Positions 8,768-17,603 of a stretch of 64,000 nt of DNA are shown here, in pieces. The DNA comes from Gelidibacter mesophilus DSM 14095 (GTDB lineage: Bacteria > Bacteroidota > Bacteroidia > Flavobacteriales > Flavobacteriaceae). The stretch covers positions 141,042 through 205,041 of the forward strand of contig NZ_KE383968.1 in assembly GCF_000423005.1 (NCBI RefSeq), in the 5' to 3' direction. The notes below the pieces were generated by a model. That model was not told the origin of the DNA. It saw nothing but the letters and a program-made list of their open reading frames with translations, and did not search any database. A program made the position numbers and the translations under genes. Numbering within the stretch: the stretch's first letter is position 1; each line of letters opens with the position of its first letter.

Positions 8768-9790
8768 TTAATCTATCAGCGCTTTAAGTCTGTCAACCGC
8801 CTGTTCAGCAGTAATATCTCTCTGCGGCGAACCAAACATTTCGTAGCCCACCATAAATTTCTTTACCGTGGCACTTCTCAATAATGGTGGATAAAAACTC
8901 ATATGCCAATGCCAATGGTCATTGGCTTCTCCATTTGTTGGCGCTTGATGGATCCCACTCGAATAAGGAAATGAGGTCTGAAATAACGCATCATAAGCTT
9001 TCGTTATTTTAGAAATGGCATCGGCAAAGGCCATACTTTCAGCCTCAGAGAGCGCAGTGATGTCTCTGTAGTTTTGTTTTGGCACAATCATAGTTTCAAA
9101 AGGCCATACCGCCCAAAATGGCGTAAGCACTACAAAGTCATCATTTTGATAAATGATGCGCTCATTGGCTTCCAACTCTTGCTTTAGGTAATCACCCAGA
9201 AGACTGCTGTTATTTTCTTCAAAATAGACCTGTTGGTGCTTATCTTTCTTTTCTACTTCATTGGGTAATGTGGACTGGCTCCAAATCTGGCCATGTGGAT
9301 GCGGATTGCTACACCCCATAACCGCTCCTTTGTTTTCAAAAATCTGAACATAATTAATACGTTCATTTGAACCTAAAGCACGATATTCGTTTTGCCACGC
9401 TTTGACGACCTTATTAATATCTACAACATTCATATCCGCCAAGCTTTTTGAGTGATCTGGGCTAAAGCATATCACCTTACAAATGCCTTGTTCACTTTCC
9501 GCTTTAAACAAGCCATCGTTAACAGAAAATGTTGGCGATGTGGTTTGCAACGCGGCAAAATCATTCGTGAAAACGAAAACATCTTTATAATCAGGGTTTT
9601 TTTCGCCGTTGATGCGCGTATTCCCGGCACATAAATAACAGCTTGGGTCATGTGCAGGACGTTGGGCATTAGATATGGCTTCATTCTGTCCTTGCCACGG
9701 ACGTTTGGCTCTGTGCGGAGACACCAACACCCATTCGCCAGTAAGAATATTATAGCGTTTATGTGAATACTCCTGTAAATTATGGTCCAT
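8768..9790 (-). CDS. galT: Galactose-1-phosphate uridylyltransferase
   Basis: A 340-aa Leloir-pathway enzyme exchanging UMP between UDP-glucose and galactose-1-phosphate. The active-site motif HPHGQ is at 164-168 (nucleophile His166) after SNP. The metal-site cysteines are Cys51 and Cys54 (CYLC), and HWHWHMSFYPP near the C-terminus holds the second metal/His cluster. Length is that of the E. coli-type enzyme. It is the last gene of the leftward gal operon, 21 bp after galK. Confidence 0.97.
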   Translation of the reverse strand: MDHNLQEYSHKRYNILTGEWVLVSPHRAKRPWQGQNEAISNAQRPAHDPSCYLCAGNTRINGEKNPDYKDVFVFTNDFAALQTTSPTFSVNDGLFKAESEQGICKVICFSPDHSKSLADMNVVDINKVVKAWQNEYRALGSNERINYVQIFENKGAVMGCSNPHPHGQIWSQSTLPNEVEKKDKHQQVYFEENNSSLLGDYLKQELEANERIIYQNDDFVVLTPFWAVWPFETMIVPKQNYRDITALSEAESMAFADAISKITKAYDALFQTSFPYSSGIHQAPTNGEANDHWHWHMSFYPPLLRSATVKKFMVGYEMFGSPQRDITAEQAVDRLKALID

Positions 9791-9811
9791 AATAGATTTG
9801 TTATTTAATTA

Positions 9812-10960
9812 TCACTTTACAATATGAGTGCCCGCAGAGAGCATGACTTCATAAATGGAGCAGGCTGTTCCAAATTCATTCTTAAATCGTTTTGATACGT
9901 CTGTCTTAAATGCTTCTGCTTTACTTTTTAATACCAAATTTATGGTACAGCCCCCAAAGCCGCCGCCCATCATTCGGGCCCCAACTACGTCCGGACTCTC
10001 TTGCGCTTGTTCCACCAAAAAATCGAGTTCGGCACAACTCACTTTATATTGATTGCTCAACCCATCATGGGATTGAAAAAGCAAGGCTCCCAAAGTTTCT
10101 ACATCATCCTTTTCTATTGCTTTCGCAAATTCCTTGACCCGATTATTTTCTTCAATAATATATAATGCCTTTTGATAATCCGCATCTGTGATCTCTGCTT
10201 TGATGCTATCTAAATCTGCTTTTGAGGCATCTCTTAATGCGACAATACCAAGACGTTTCGATACATTTTCACATACGTCACGACGGTCGTTATAAGCCGA
10301 CTCGGATAAGTCATGTTTCACATTGGTATTAATGAGCATAATCTCATAATCCTTAAAATCTATTTTATAAGGTTTTGAGGTGACCGTTCTGCAATCTAAA
10401 AGCAAAGCGCTGTCTTCTATACCAAACATACTGGCATACTGGTCCATAATGCCACATTTTACACCGGCATAATGGTGTTCCGCTTTTTGGGACACTAAGA
10501 TCATTTCTTCTTTAGATAAACCGAGATGGAACAGTTCATTTAATCCAAAAACAAAGCTGTTCTCTAGTGCTGCCGATGAAGACATACCCGCACCACCCGG
10601 AATATTTCCCGCAAAAACAGCATTGAAATTTTTAGGTTTTTTTCCAAGAATTTGTAATTCTGCAACCACACCCAAGATATAATTGCGCCATTCGCCCATT
10701 TTTATCGGCGCTATGCCTACAATATCAAACTCATGCAATTCCTCCTTATTTAAAGCAAAAACCTTACTGGTTGGAGCATCACTTTTTTGAATGGCCAAGG
10801 CAATGCCCATATTGATAGCTGCCGGAAACACAAAACCTTCATTATAATCCGTATGCTCTCCTATCAAATTGATTCTCCCTGGGGAAAATACCATAAGAGG
10901 CTCTGTTTTAAATTGGGCCTTAAAGCTGTCTTTAACTTCTGTTATAAGTTTCTTATTCAT
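9812..10960 (-). CDS. galK: Galactokinase
   Basis: A 382-aa GHMP kinase making galactose-1-phosphate from galactose and ATP. Signature GRINLIGEHTDYNEG is at 28-42, the ATP loop PGGAGMSSSAALE at 121-133, and GARMMGGGFGG near the C-terminus. I start it at the ATG with complement at 10958-10960 (MNKKLITE), only 5 bp after the symporter stop. A longer reading frame upstream overlaps the symporter and adds 26 residues unlike any galactokinase N-terminus. It is tightly coupled in the operon with the transporter and galT. Confidence 0.97.
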   Translation of the reverse strand: MNKKLITEVKDSFKAQFKTEPLMVFSPGRINLIGEHTDYNEGFVFPAAINMGIALAIQKSDAPTSKVFALNKEELHEFDIVGIAPIKMGEWRNYILGVVAELQILGKKPKNFNAVFAGNIPGGAGMSSSAALENSFVFGLNELFHLGLSKEEMILVSQKAEHHYAGVKCGIMDQYASMFGIEDSALLLDCRTVTSKPYKIDFKDYEIMLINTNVKHDLSESAYNDRRDVCENVSKRLGIVALRDASKADLDSIKAEITDADYQKALYIIEENNRVKEFAKAIEKDDVETLGALLFQSHDGLSNQYKVSCAELDFLVEQAQESPDVVGARMMGGGFGGCTINLVLKSKAEAFKTDVSKRFKNEFGTACSIYEVMLSAGTHIVK

Positions 10961-10965
10961 AATAA

Positions 10966-12612
10966 TTACGCAAAATAGATATAAACACCAACGACAATCA
11001 AGCAAATAGCAATGCCAGCTTGTTTCACATATTTCCAAGGGGTGATATCCACTTGATTGGTGTACTGTTGCACAAAAGGTACTTCTCTTGGTTTTATTTT
11101 TCCGATGATCAACATGATGATGATGTTCAGTACGAACAAAATTGCCATGATATCCAAAAAGTGAGGATAGGCTTGCGCTTTTATCAATTCTAGAGCAGAA
11201 ACGTCCGTGATTCCAGATGCCGCTGCACTTTCAAGTGCATTATCAATAAAATAGTCCTTAAGGAAGAATTGACTCAGGCAATACAACAAACACCCAGATA
11301 TCAACCCTACTTTAGCAGCAACCGCAGGCACCCGTTTGGTGGTGTATCCAACCACTATTATCGTTAAAATTGGGATGCTATAAATACCGTTAATTTCTTG
11401 TAGATAATCAAATAAACTGCCCGCATTTGCAATAAGTGGCGCAATAAACATAGCGGCTATGGCCAATACAACTCCAAATGTTTTACCGTATTTAACGACG
11501 GTCTTTTCATCAGCCTCTTTATTGATATGTTGCTTGTAAACGTCAATTCCAAATAAGGTTACTGAACTATTCAACACGCTATTAAACGAACTTAAAATAG
11601 CGCCAAACAATACAGCGGCGAAAAAACCAACCCATGCTGACGGCAATACCTTTTTAACTAACATCGGATAGGCGCTATCGGCATTATCCAAACCTCCTTG
11701 GAAGATGTGAAAGGCAATTAGCCCTGGCAACACCACAATGATTGGTCCCAATATTTTTATAAATCCAGCCAACAACAATCCCTTTTGACCTTCCTTCAAA
11801 TTTTTTGCCCCAAGTGCTCTCTGAATAATTTGTTGGTTGGTCCCCCAATAAAACAAATTCACCAACATCATACCCGTAAAAATGGTGTAGAATGGTACGG
11901 GATCCGTAGGGCCACCCATCGATTTAAATTTATCGGGATTTTCAGTGACCAATATTGAAAGACCGTCCAACAGATTGCCATCACCAATCATCATCAAACC
12001 AAAAATAGGAATCAAAAGTCCCCCAATCAACAATCCAATGGCATTGATGGAATCTGATACGGCAACCGCTTTCAACCCCCCAAATACGGCATAGATAGAA
12101 CCAATAACACCAATTCCCCATACACAGATCCATATCGATTCCGTATGAGTGACCCCCAACAATTCCGGTACATCGAACATGCCGCTGATAGCAAGAGATC
12201 CGGAGTATAAAATAACCGGGAGCAACACCACCACATACCCAGAAAGAAATAAAATAGAGGTCAATGTTTTGGTAGTAACGTCAAAACGTTCGGCTAGGAA
12301 ACCGGGAACGGTAGTCAGTCCTCCTTTTAAATATCTTGGCAGTAAGAAAATGGCGGTAACTACCATGGCAACCGCTGCTAAAGTTTCCCAAACCATTACA
12401 GACAATCCACTTTGATAGGCAGATCCATTGAGTCCTACAATCTGTTCTGTAGATAAATTAGTGAGTAATAATGAGCCTGCAATGACACCTGCCGTTAAAC
12501 TACGTCCCCCTAAGAAATAACCATCTGAAGAGCCTTCATCTGTTTTTCGGGTTTTTAAATAGGAGATTACAGCGACAAGGACCGTAAACCCAATAAAGGT
12601 TAATATTTGCAT
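10966..12612 (-). CDS. Sodium/solute symporter (SSS family), probable galactose/glucose transporter
   Basis: A 548-aa inner-membrane protein with about 14 predicted hydrophobic segments and the SSS-family layout. SDGYFLGGRSLTAGVIAGSLL is followed by NLSTEQIVGLNG near the N-terminus, with GAILSSFNSVLNSS in the middle. These match the SGLT/vSGLT branch that couples sugar uptake to Na+. Its position between galM and galK, 2 bp from galM and 5 bp from galK, makes galactose the likely substrate. Confidence 0.93.
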   Translation of the reverse strand: MQILTFIGFTVLVAVISYLKTRKTDEGSSDGYFLGGRSLTAGVIAGSLLLTNLSTEQIVGLNGSAYQSGLSVMVWETLAAVAMVVTAIFLLPRYLKGGLTTVPGFLAERFDVTTKTLTSILFLSGYVVVLLPVILYSGSLAISGMFDVPELLGVTHTESIWICVWGIGVIGSIYAVFGGLKAVAVSDSINAIGLLIGGLLIPIFGLMMIGDGNLLDGLSILVTENPDKFKSMGGPTDPVPFYTIFTGMMLVNLFYWGTNQQIIQRALGAKNLKEGQKGLLLAGFIKILGPIIVVLPGLIAFHIFQGGLDNADSAYPMLVKKVLPSAWVGFFAAVLFGAILSSFNSVLNSSVTLFGIDVYKQHINKEADEKTVVKYGKTFGVVLAIAAMFIAPLIANAGSLFDYLQEINGIYSIPILTIIVVGYTTKRVPAVAAKVGLISGCLLYCLSQFFLKDYFIDNALESAAASGITDVSALELIKAQAYPHFLDIMAILFVLNIIIMLIIGKIKPREVPFVQQYTNQVDITPWKYVKQAGIAICLIVVGVYIYFA

Positions 12613-12614
12613 AA

Positions 12615-13541
12615 TTAATTGATTAGTTGGTTCATTTGTATTTTATCTGTTAACTTTTCAAAAGTAATATTCCATAGCACACTATAGCTAGAATTAGGCT
12701 GTAATATTTGCAAACCTATCTTATTATTGAAACTGTCTGTAGCTCCGGTCATGGGCTCGATAGCAATTACATTTGAGGCTTTAGGTGTATAAAGCTGTAA
12801 GTAGTTGTCATTGGAACTACTTGTCATAGTAAGATGGTACCCTGGGGTATAAAACTGGAATGTATTGTTTTGAAGTTGATATCCGTCATCTAATGTTACA
12901 TTTTTCAGTTGAAATGGCATTTTCACATCAAAAGGAGCGGTTCCGGAAACAATGTGTTGTGCGTCGCATAAATACTTCGTAGCGCTTTCAAAACTAAGAG
13001 CACTTTCATCTAAATTTTTACTGGCAAAATATGGGTGCCAACCTAGAGTAAACGGGAAGGTCTTATGGCCTTTATTGATAATTTCAACCGCTAAGCTCAG
13101 GGTTTCATCAGTCAAGATATAGATTAATAAAATATGAAATTGAAAGGGAAAGCCTTTACAACCTTCATGTTTGTATTGTAAAGTGACAGAACCTGAACTG
13201 ACCGAAAGTGAGCTATCCACACAATCAAATGGCTTATCGTAAACCAGTCCGTGAAGTGCGTTATTTTTGTCCACTTCATTGCAATTTAAAACATAGCTGT
13301 GGCCGTCAAACGTGTATTTACCATCCCTAACTCTGTTCGCAAATGGAAACAAAATGGACGATGCATAATTGTCTTTATAGGTTGAAGGGTCAAAATCTGC
13401 CAACACTCGGGTTTTTTTAAACATGAGGTCACTGAGTCGGCCACCTTGATTAAGACAGAGTGTCGCCTTAGAGCTATTGTCAGGATTGCTAATTTCTATA
13501 AATTGTAGGTCTTTTACCTCCTTTTGGGTTAGTGTGTACAA
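12615..13541 (-). CDS. galM: Aldose 1-epimerase (galactose mutarotase)
   Basis: A 308-aa protein converting beta- to alpha-galactose before GalK. It carries ASSILFPFANRVRDGKYTF and NALHGLVYDKPF (catalytic His), then GWHPYF with the second active-site His. No in-frame ATG exists near the start; translation appears to begin at the TTG (complement 13539-13541), 4 bp after the upstream GntR stop, so translational coupling is likely. Function is well supported by motifs and by its place in the gal operon. Confidence 0.92.
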   Translation of the reverse strand: MYTLTQKEVKDLQFIEISNPDNSSKATLCLNQGGRLSDLMFKKTRVLADFDPSTYKDNYASSILFPFANRVRDGKYTFDGHSYVLNCNEVDKNNALHGLVYDKPFDCVDSSLSVSSGSVTLQYKHEGCKGFPFQFHILLIYILTDETLSLAVEIINKGHKTFPFTLGWHPYFASKNLDESALSFESATKYLCDAQHIVSGTAPFDVKMPFQLKNVTLDDGYQLQNNTFQFYTPGYHLTMTSSSNDNYLQLYTPKASNVIAIEPMTGATDSFNNKIGLQILQPNSSYSVLWNITFEKLTDKIQMNQLIN

Positions 13542-13545
13542 CTAT

Positions 13546-14544
13546 TTATAATGATTTTCTGATTATTAATCGGTTAGGGTTTTCAACTTGAGCGAACTCC
13601 TTATTCAAGATCATTTGCGCCAAGCGTTGGCCCATTAAATTGAAATCGGTGGAGATGGTTGTGATGCCATCTTCAACGATTTCTTTTAATAAAGTGTCAT
13701 TATAGGAAATGATGCCAATATCTTTTGCAATGGACAGCTGCTGCTCTTTAATGCGTTTTATTATTCGTATTAGATTCTTATCGTCTAAGATAATATAAAG
13801 TTCGCCATGGCGCAATTCTCTATTCATAAGGTTGTCAATAATTTCATGATCTATACGGTGATGCGCACAAAACAAGAGAAAACCATCTTTAATACCTTGC
13901 GGTTGACGAGCAGCCGGAAACAATAAAACTAATTTTTTATAGGCATTGATTTGCTCTAGCGCTGCTTCAAGGCCTTTATAAATGTCCTTTTTAAAATTTT
14001 GAAATACAGAAGGATAATTCTTAAGTTCTGGATGTGTCTGATCTAAAATATAGACATTTTCGGCCGGCAATCGCTCTATGGTTTGCGCGGTATTATTGAG
14101 ATTGGCAGGCATAATAACATAGGCACTGTAATCGCCCACGTTATCGTTGATCAATCTGTTGAACATGTCATTGTTAAAGTGATGAAAGAAAATATCCACT
14201 TGTATGTTATCACCCAAACTGGTCAGGAATGAGTTGTACAAATCTTCTTTAAAAGAATTGAATTCGTCAAACAGCAAGAATATTTTTTGACTAATATCTA
14301 CCTCTTCACTATTGACATAATAGCCTTTCCCAACGATAGAATGAATGATGCCACGTGTTTTCAGCTCGTTAAAAGCAGTAAGAACCGTATCTCTTGAGAG
14401 CGAATTTTGGTTTTTAATACTGTTCAAAGAAGGGAGTTTGTCCCCCTTTTTTAAAGTACCGGTCACAATAGCCTCTTCAATAGAAGCAACAATTTGTTTG
14501 TACTTAGGGATGCCTGACTTTTCTTTAACAGTGACAATTCTCAT
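13546..14544 (-). CDS. GntR family transcriptional regulator with sugar-binding-like domain
   Basis: A 332-aa regulator. Residues 1-75 are a GntR winged helix (PKYKQIVASIEEAIVTGTLKKGDKLPS, then SRDTVLTAFNEL). The rest is a LacI/periplasmic-binding-like domain, as in the AraR-type subgroup. It is the first gene of the leftward gal operon, so it probably senses galactose or a derivative and controls the operon. Its promoter is complete (TTG, 19 bp, TAAATTTG) and ends only 4-5 bp from the ATG, so the mRNA may be leaderless. A tandem ACTGGTAG repeat just upstream is a likely operator. Confidence 0.9.
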   Translation of the reverse strand: MRIVTVKEKSGIPKYKQIVASIEEAIVTGTLKKGDKLPSLNSIKNQNSLSRDTVLTAFNELKTRGIIHSIVGKGYYVNSEEVDISQKIFLLFDEFNSFKEDLYNSFLTSLGDNIQVDIFFHHFNNDMFNRLINDNVGDYSAYVIMPANLNNTAQTIERLPAENVYILDQTHPELKNYPSVFQNFKKDIYKGLEAALEQINAYKKLVLLFPAARQPQGIKDGFLLFCAHHRIDHEIIDNLMNRELRHGELYIILDDKNLIRIIKRIKEQQLSIAKDIGIISYNDTLLKEIVEDGITTISTDFNLMGQRLAQMILNKEFAQVENPNRLIIRKSL

Positions 14545-14548
14545 AGAA

Positions 14549-14578
14549 CAAATTTAGAAAAATTTAACATATAAACAA
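14549..14578 (-). promoter_or_regulatory. Promoter of the gal operon (gntR)
   Basis: On the minus strand TTG (complement 14576-14578), a 19-bp spacer and TAAATTTG (complement 14549-14556) match the Bacteroidetes sigma-A consensus TTG-N17-23-TAnnTTTG. Only four bases separate the box from the ATG. Confidence 0.7.
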
Positions 14579-14596
14579 ACTGGTAGGTACTGGTAG
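14579..14596. promoter_or_regulatory. Direct repeat ACTGGTAG x2, probable operator
   Basis: Two perfect ACTGGTAG copies at 14579-14586 and 14589-14596, period 10 bp (about one helical turn). They lie immediately upstream of the gntR -33 element and about 20 bp before the -7 box of the divergent LacI gene. The position suits a GntR operator controlling both directions; which regulator binds is inference. Confidence 0.5.
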
Positions 14597-14617
14597 TTAT
14601 TTTCAAAAAGAAACAAT

Positions 14618-14625
14618 TATATTTG
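14618..14625 (+). promoter_or_regulatory. -7 promoter box of LacI-family gene
   Basis: TATATTTG, exact match to TAnnTTTG, 122 bp before the LacI-family ATG. No TTG at standard spacing; the ACTGGTAG repeats occupy the -33 region. Confidence 0.45.
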
Positions 14626-14747
14626 TGAGTTCAGTTTTAGGTTTAGAAATAGATTGAAAAAATTATCTAGAAAGTGAAAGCTACCGATGTCGAGGTTTAA
14701 AAACCTTGGTTGTTGAAGTTTAATATACGAGTCAAAATAAAATAGTT

Positions 14748-15749
14748 ATGATACAAACAAGAACCACATTAGCCGAGATGTCTAAAGCCTTGAATCTATC
14801 TATCTCTACAGTTTCAAAATCGCTTTCTGGTAGTCCTGAAATTAGTTTACCAACCCAAACACGAGTTCGTGATTTTGCAAAATCCTGCAACTACATTCCT
14901 AATAATTTTGCTTCAGGCTTAAGAAAAGGCTACACCAATACTATTGGCTTGGTCATCCCGAATATTCTAAATTCTTTTTACGCCAAAGTATTGGCCGGCA
15001 TTGAAAATCATTTGGACCAGAACAATTACAAACTCATTACCTCTATTTCCAACGAATCCATCGACAAAGAATCAAAAAGCTTAAACAAAATGGCAGGTGG
15101 CTATGTTGACGGTCTTATTATGTGTGTCTCGAAAGAAACGGAACTCACAAACACTTACGATCATATTAAGGCACTCACTGGTAGAGGTACGCCCTTAGTA
15201 TTATTTGATAGAATATGTGAAATGATTGATTGTGACAAAGTGATTATTGATGATTATAAATCGGCTTATGAAACAACCGATTATCTTATAAAGCACAAAG
15301 GGCTTAAAAACATTGTAATGACCTCTCTCATTAATGGCTTACATCACGGAAAATTGAGAGCCGAAGGGTTTAAAGACGCTCTAAAAACGAACCATCTAAG
15401 TACTGAAAATAAAATTATAGTTGCGGATACTCCAGAAGCACTAAAGATCAAGCTTACCGCTTTTTTAGAAAATGATACTACCGTTGATGGCGTTTTTGGT
15501 CTTAACGAACAGGCTATTGTTCAAACCATACAAGTCACCAACGTATTAAAATCCTATTCTAAGCATCAAGATATTGTTATTGCTGGATTTTGCAATCATT
15601 ATCAGGCAAATTACCATCCCGATCTGATAATTGTTGAGCAAAATGCAGAGACTATTGGTGCTGCTGCGGCAAAACTGATTATTAAACGAATTAAAAGCAA
15701 AGAAATGCAACCGTTTTACACAAAAATGATTGCTACTGAATTGGTTTAA
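14748..15749 (+). CDS. LacI family transcriptional regulator
   Basis: A 333-aa regulator. The N-terminal LacI helix-turn-helix is TLAEMSKALNLSISTVSKSLSG (about residues 7-28), with the hinge NFASGLRKGYTNTIGLVIPN. A periplasmic-binding-like effector domain follows to the end. It is divergent from the gal operon and may respond to a sugar; its targets are not evident. A hairpin at 15781-15815 could terminate it. Having two unrelated sugar-type regulators around one small catabolic operon is somewhat unusual. Confidence 0.92.
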   Translation: MIQTRTTLAEMSKALNLSISTVSKSLSGSPEISLPTQTRVRDFAKSCNYIPNNFASGLRKGYTNTIGLVIPNILNSFYAKVLAGIENHLDQNNYKLITSISNESIDKESKSLNKMAGGYVDGLIMCVSKETELTNTYDHIKALTGRGTPLVLFDRICEMIDCDKVIIDDYKSAYETTDYLIKHKGLKNIVMTSLINGLHHGKLRAEGFKDALKTNHLSTENKIIVADTPEALKIKLTAFLENDTTVDGVFGLNEQAIVQTIQVTNVLKSYSKHQDIVIAGFCNHYQANYHPDLIIVEQNAETIGAAAAKLIIKRIKSKEMQPFYTKMIATELV

Positions 15750-15780
15750 CAATCCGTTTAGAAAATCTCAAAATAACCCA

Positions 15781-15815
15781 AAAGGATGCATTGGATTTTT
15801 AATATGCATTCCTTT
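15781..15815 (+). terminator. Possible terminator after LacI-family gene
   Basis: AAAGGATGCAT and ATGCATTCCTTT can pair with a single bulge over a 12-nt loop. The T-tract is short, so the call is weak. Confidence 0.35.
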
Positions 15816-16135
15816 ATACCTATTTTCTATCGCAACTACCAAGACCTATTTTTTAGGTCAAACCTTAATATATTGACCACCGAATCTTTAAGTTACGAAA
15901 AAAAATATCCTTCATTTTTAAAATGAAACGTCTCTACATCCATCAATTTTTTACTTCAGCGCATATATATGACAAGGCATTCAGCATCTACGTCAGTTTA
16001 AATGCGTCAGGATTTAATGCATGAGAGCATTTTTTTAATTGTAAATTTAAGGCATGATTTAGATGGCTGAGCTGTGATTAATAGCATCAGGCAATTCATT
16101 GAATATTTAAAAATATAATTTCAAAAACAAGACTT
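15816..16135. other. Intergenic region before beta-barrel protein gene
   Basis: No ORF. GACCTA/TAGGTC (15843-15848, 15854-15859) and GGTCAA/TTGACC (15856-15861, 15873-15878) overlap and could form mutually exclusive hairpins. No exact TAnnTTTG box was found before the next gene. Confidence 0.3.
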
Positions 16136-17071
16136 ATGAAAACACTACGTAAAGCTTTAATAGTTTGTATCGTAACAGGTACAGGCTATTTTACCCAAGC
16201 TCAAGAGAATATTACTGTTGACGATTCGCAAAAATTCTACTTTCGGGTCAGTGCCGGTTATAGTTTTGAATCTGGCAAAACCGAATTTAATAACGCCGAT
16301 CCCAACGAACTCACCGGCATTAAGCAATCTACAGACGTTACAGTAAATGCCGATGGATCTTCTGTAAATGTCAAATCACTTAACGGAACTGTCGGCGCCG
16401 GCGTAAAAGCCAATGTGACTGCTGGCTATATGTTCAATCCATATATTGGTGCAGAATTGGGCGTGAGTTACTTTCATGGCGACAAAACTTTAATCGGACG
16501 CTTAAGAAGTCCACAGGTTGCTTCTGAAGAAAACACGTATTTAAGAGGTTTTGACGTTGCTCCAGGAATCTTCTTGACCCCAAATTTCAAAACTGTAAAT
16601 CCTTATGCCCGTATTGGATTAATTGTTCCAATTGCAGGTCATCTTACTATTGAAACTATTGCAAGACAAACCAATGCCGGAGGCCCTGGCACTGATATTA
16701 TGGTGGAAGCCAAAAGTGAAGTTAAAGCCAAATTTAGTGTGGGATATTTTGGCGCCATTGGTCTCAACTATCCTATTAGTGACAATTTGAGCATTTTTGG
16801 AGAGGTTGAAATCAAGAATTTAAGTATTAAAAGTAAATCGGCAGAAATCGTTGAATATTCTACCACTGCTATCACCAATGGACAATCGCAATTGGTACCT
16901 GGTCAACAATTGGCAGATCTTCCTGTTTATGAAAAGCAATTTGAGTTTAGTGATGATTACAATCAAAGTACCACAACCCCACCCAACCAGAATGCACCTA
17001 GAGAGATTCCAACACAATTTGTAAATGCAAGCGGTACGGGAATCAATGTTGGGGTTAGGTTTACACTATAA
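16136..17071 (+). CDS. Outer membrane beta-barrel protein
   Basis: A 311-aa exported protein with a signal peptide ending TGYFTQAQ (about residue 22). Alternating hydrophobic strands (FYFRVSAGYSF, VTAGYMFNPYIGAELGVSYF, FSVGYFGAIGLNYPI) and the C-terminal strand GINVGVRFTL are typical of OmpA/OmpW-like barrels. It probably sits in the outer membrane with long surface loops. No specific substrate can be assigned. A DUF2147 gene follows after 9 bp and is likely co-transcribed. Confidence 0.8.
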   Translation: MKTLRKALIVCIVTGTGYFTQAQENITVDDSQKFYFRVSAGYSFESGKTEFNNADPNELTGIKQSTDVTVNADGSSVNVKSLNGTVGAGVKANVTAGYMFNPYIGAELGVSYFHGDKTLIGRLRSPQVASEENTYLRGFDVAPGIFLTPNFKTVNPYARIGLIVPIAGHLTIETIARQTNAGGPGTDIMVEAKSEVKAKFSVGYFGAIGLNYPISDNLSIFGEVEIKNLSIKSKSAEIVEYSTTAITNGQSQLVPGQQLADLPVYEKQFEFSDDYNQSTTTPPNQNAPREIPTQFVNASGTGINVGVRFTL

Positions 17072-17080
17072 TTAGAGCTC

Positions 17081-17527
17081 ATGAAAACACTAAAAACATA
17101 TTTTTTATACCTTGGACTGCTATTTTCAAGCACCTTGATGGTTCAATCACAAAACATAGAAGGCCAATGGAAAACGGTAGATGATGAAACTGGAAAGACG
17201 CGATCTATTGTTGAATTGTATAAGGATAATGGAAAAATCTACGGAAAGATTGTCAAACTATTGAATCCTGAAGATAAAGGAAAGTTATGCATAAAATGTA
17301 CTGGCGAGGACTATAATCAACCAATTGAAGGATTAGTGATTGCTAAAGGTTTGACAAAAGAAAAAGGCGACAATGCCTACGAAGGAGGCACTATTTTTGA
17401 CCCACAAAAAGGAAAGGAATATAAATGTAAGATGTGGATTGATAATGACGCCCCAAACACGTTGAACGTTCGCGGGTATGTTGGATTTTTCTACAGAACC
17501 CAAAAATGGTATCGCGTAACGGATTAA
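17081..17527 (+). CDS. DUF2147 domain-containing exported protein
   Basis: A 148-aa protein with a signal peptide (residues 1-23, ending LMVQSQ). It then follows the DUF2147 pattern: NIEGQWKTVDDETGKTRSIVELY, KIYGKIVKLLNPE, two cysteines in CIKCTG, and the C-terminal VRGYVGFFYRTQKWYRV. The family is lipocalin-like and exported; molecular function is unknown. It lies 9 bp after the beta-barrel gene, so they probably form one transcript ending at the strong hairpin 17552-17584. Confidence 0.88.
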   Translation: MKTLKTYFLYLGLLFSSTLMVQSQNIEGQWKTVDDETGKTRSIVELYKDNGKIYGKIVKLLNPEDKGKLCIKCTGEDYNQPIEGLVIAKGLTKEKGDNAYEGGTIFDPQKGKEYKCKMWIDNDAPNTLNVRGYVGFFYRTQKWYRVTD

Positions 17528-17551
17528 AACCCTAATAGAAGATGAAAATTG

Positions 17552-17584
17552 AAAAGCACTTAATTTATTTTAAGTGCTTTTTTT
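17552..17584. terminator. Bidirectional terminator hairpin
   Basis: An 11-bp perfect stem, AAAAGCACTTA (17552-17562) with TAAGTGCTTTT (17571-17581), 8-nt loop and T-tract. It lies between convergent genes and could serve both. Confidence 0.85.
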
Positions 17585-17603
17585 ATCTCTTAGAAGATTG
17601 AAA

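Noticed and set aside
9855..10137. Plus-strand frames opposite galK
   Set aside because: Shadows of a well-supported coding gene.
10961..11038. N-terminal extension of galactokinase
   Set aside because: It overlaps the symporter gene, starts at a non-family sequence, and the ATG at 10960 gives the normal GalK length.
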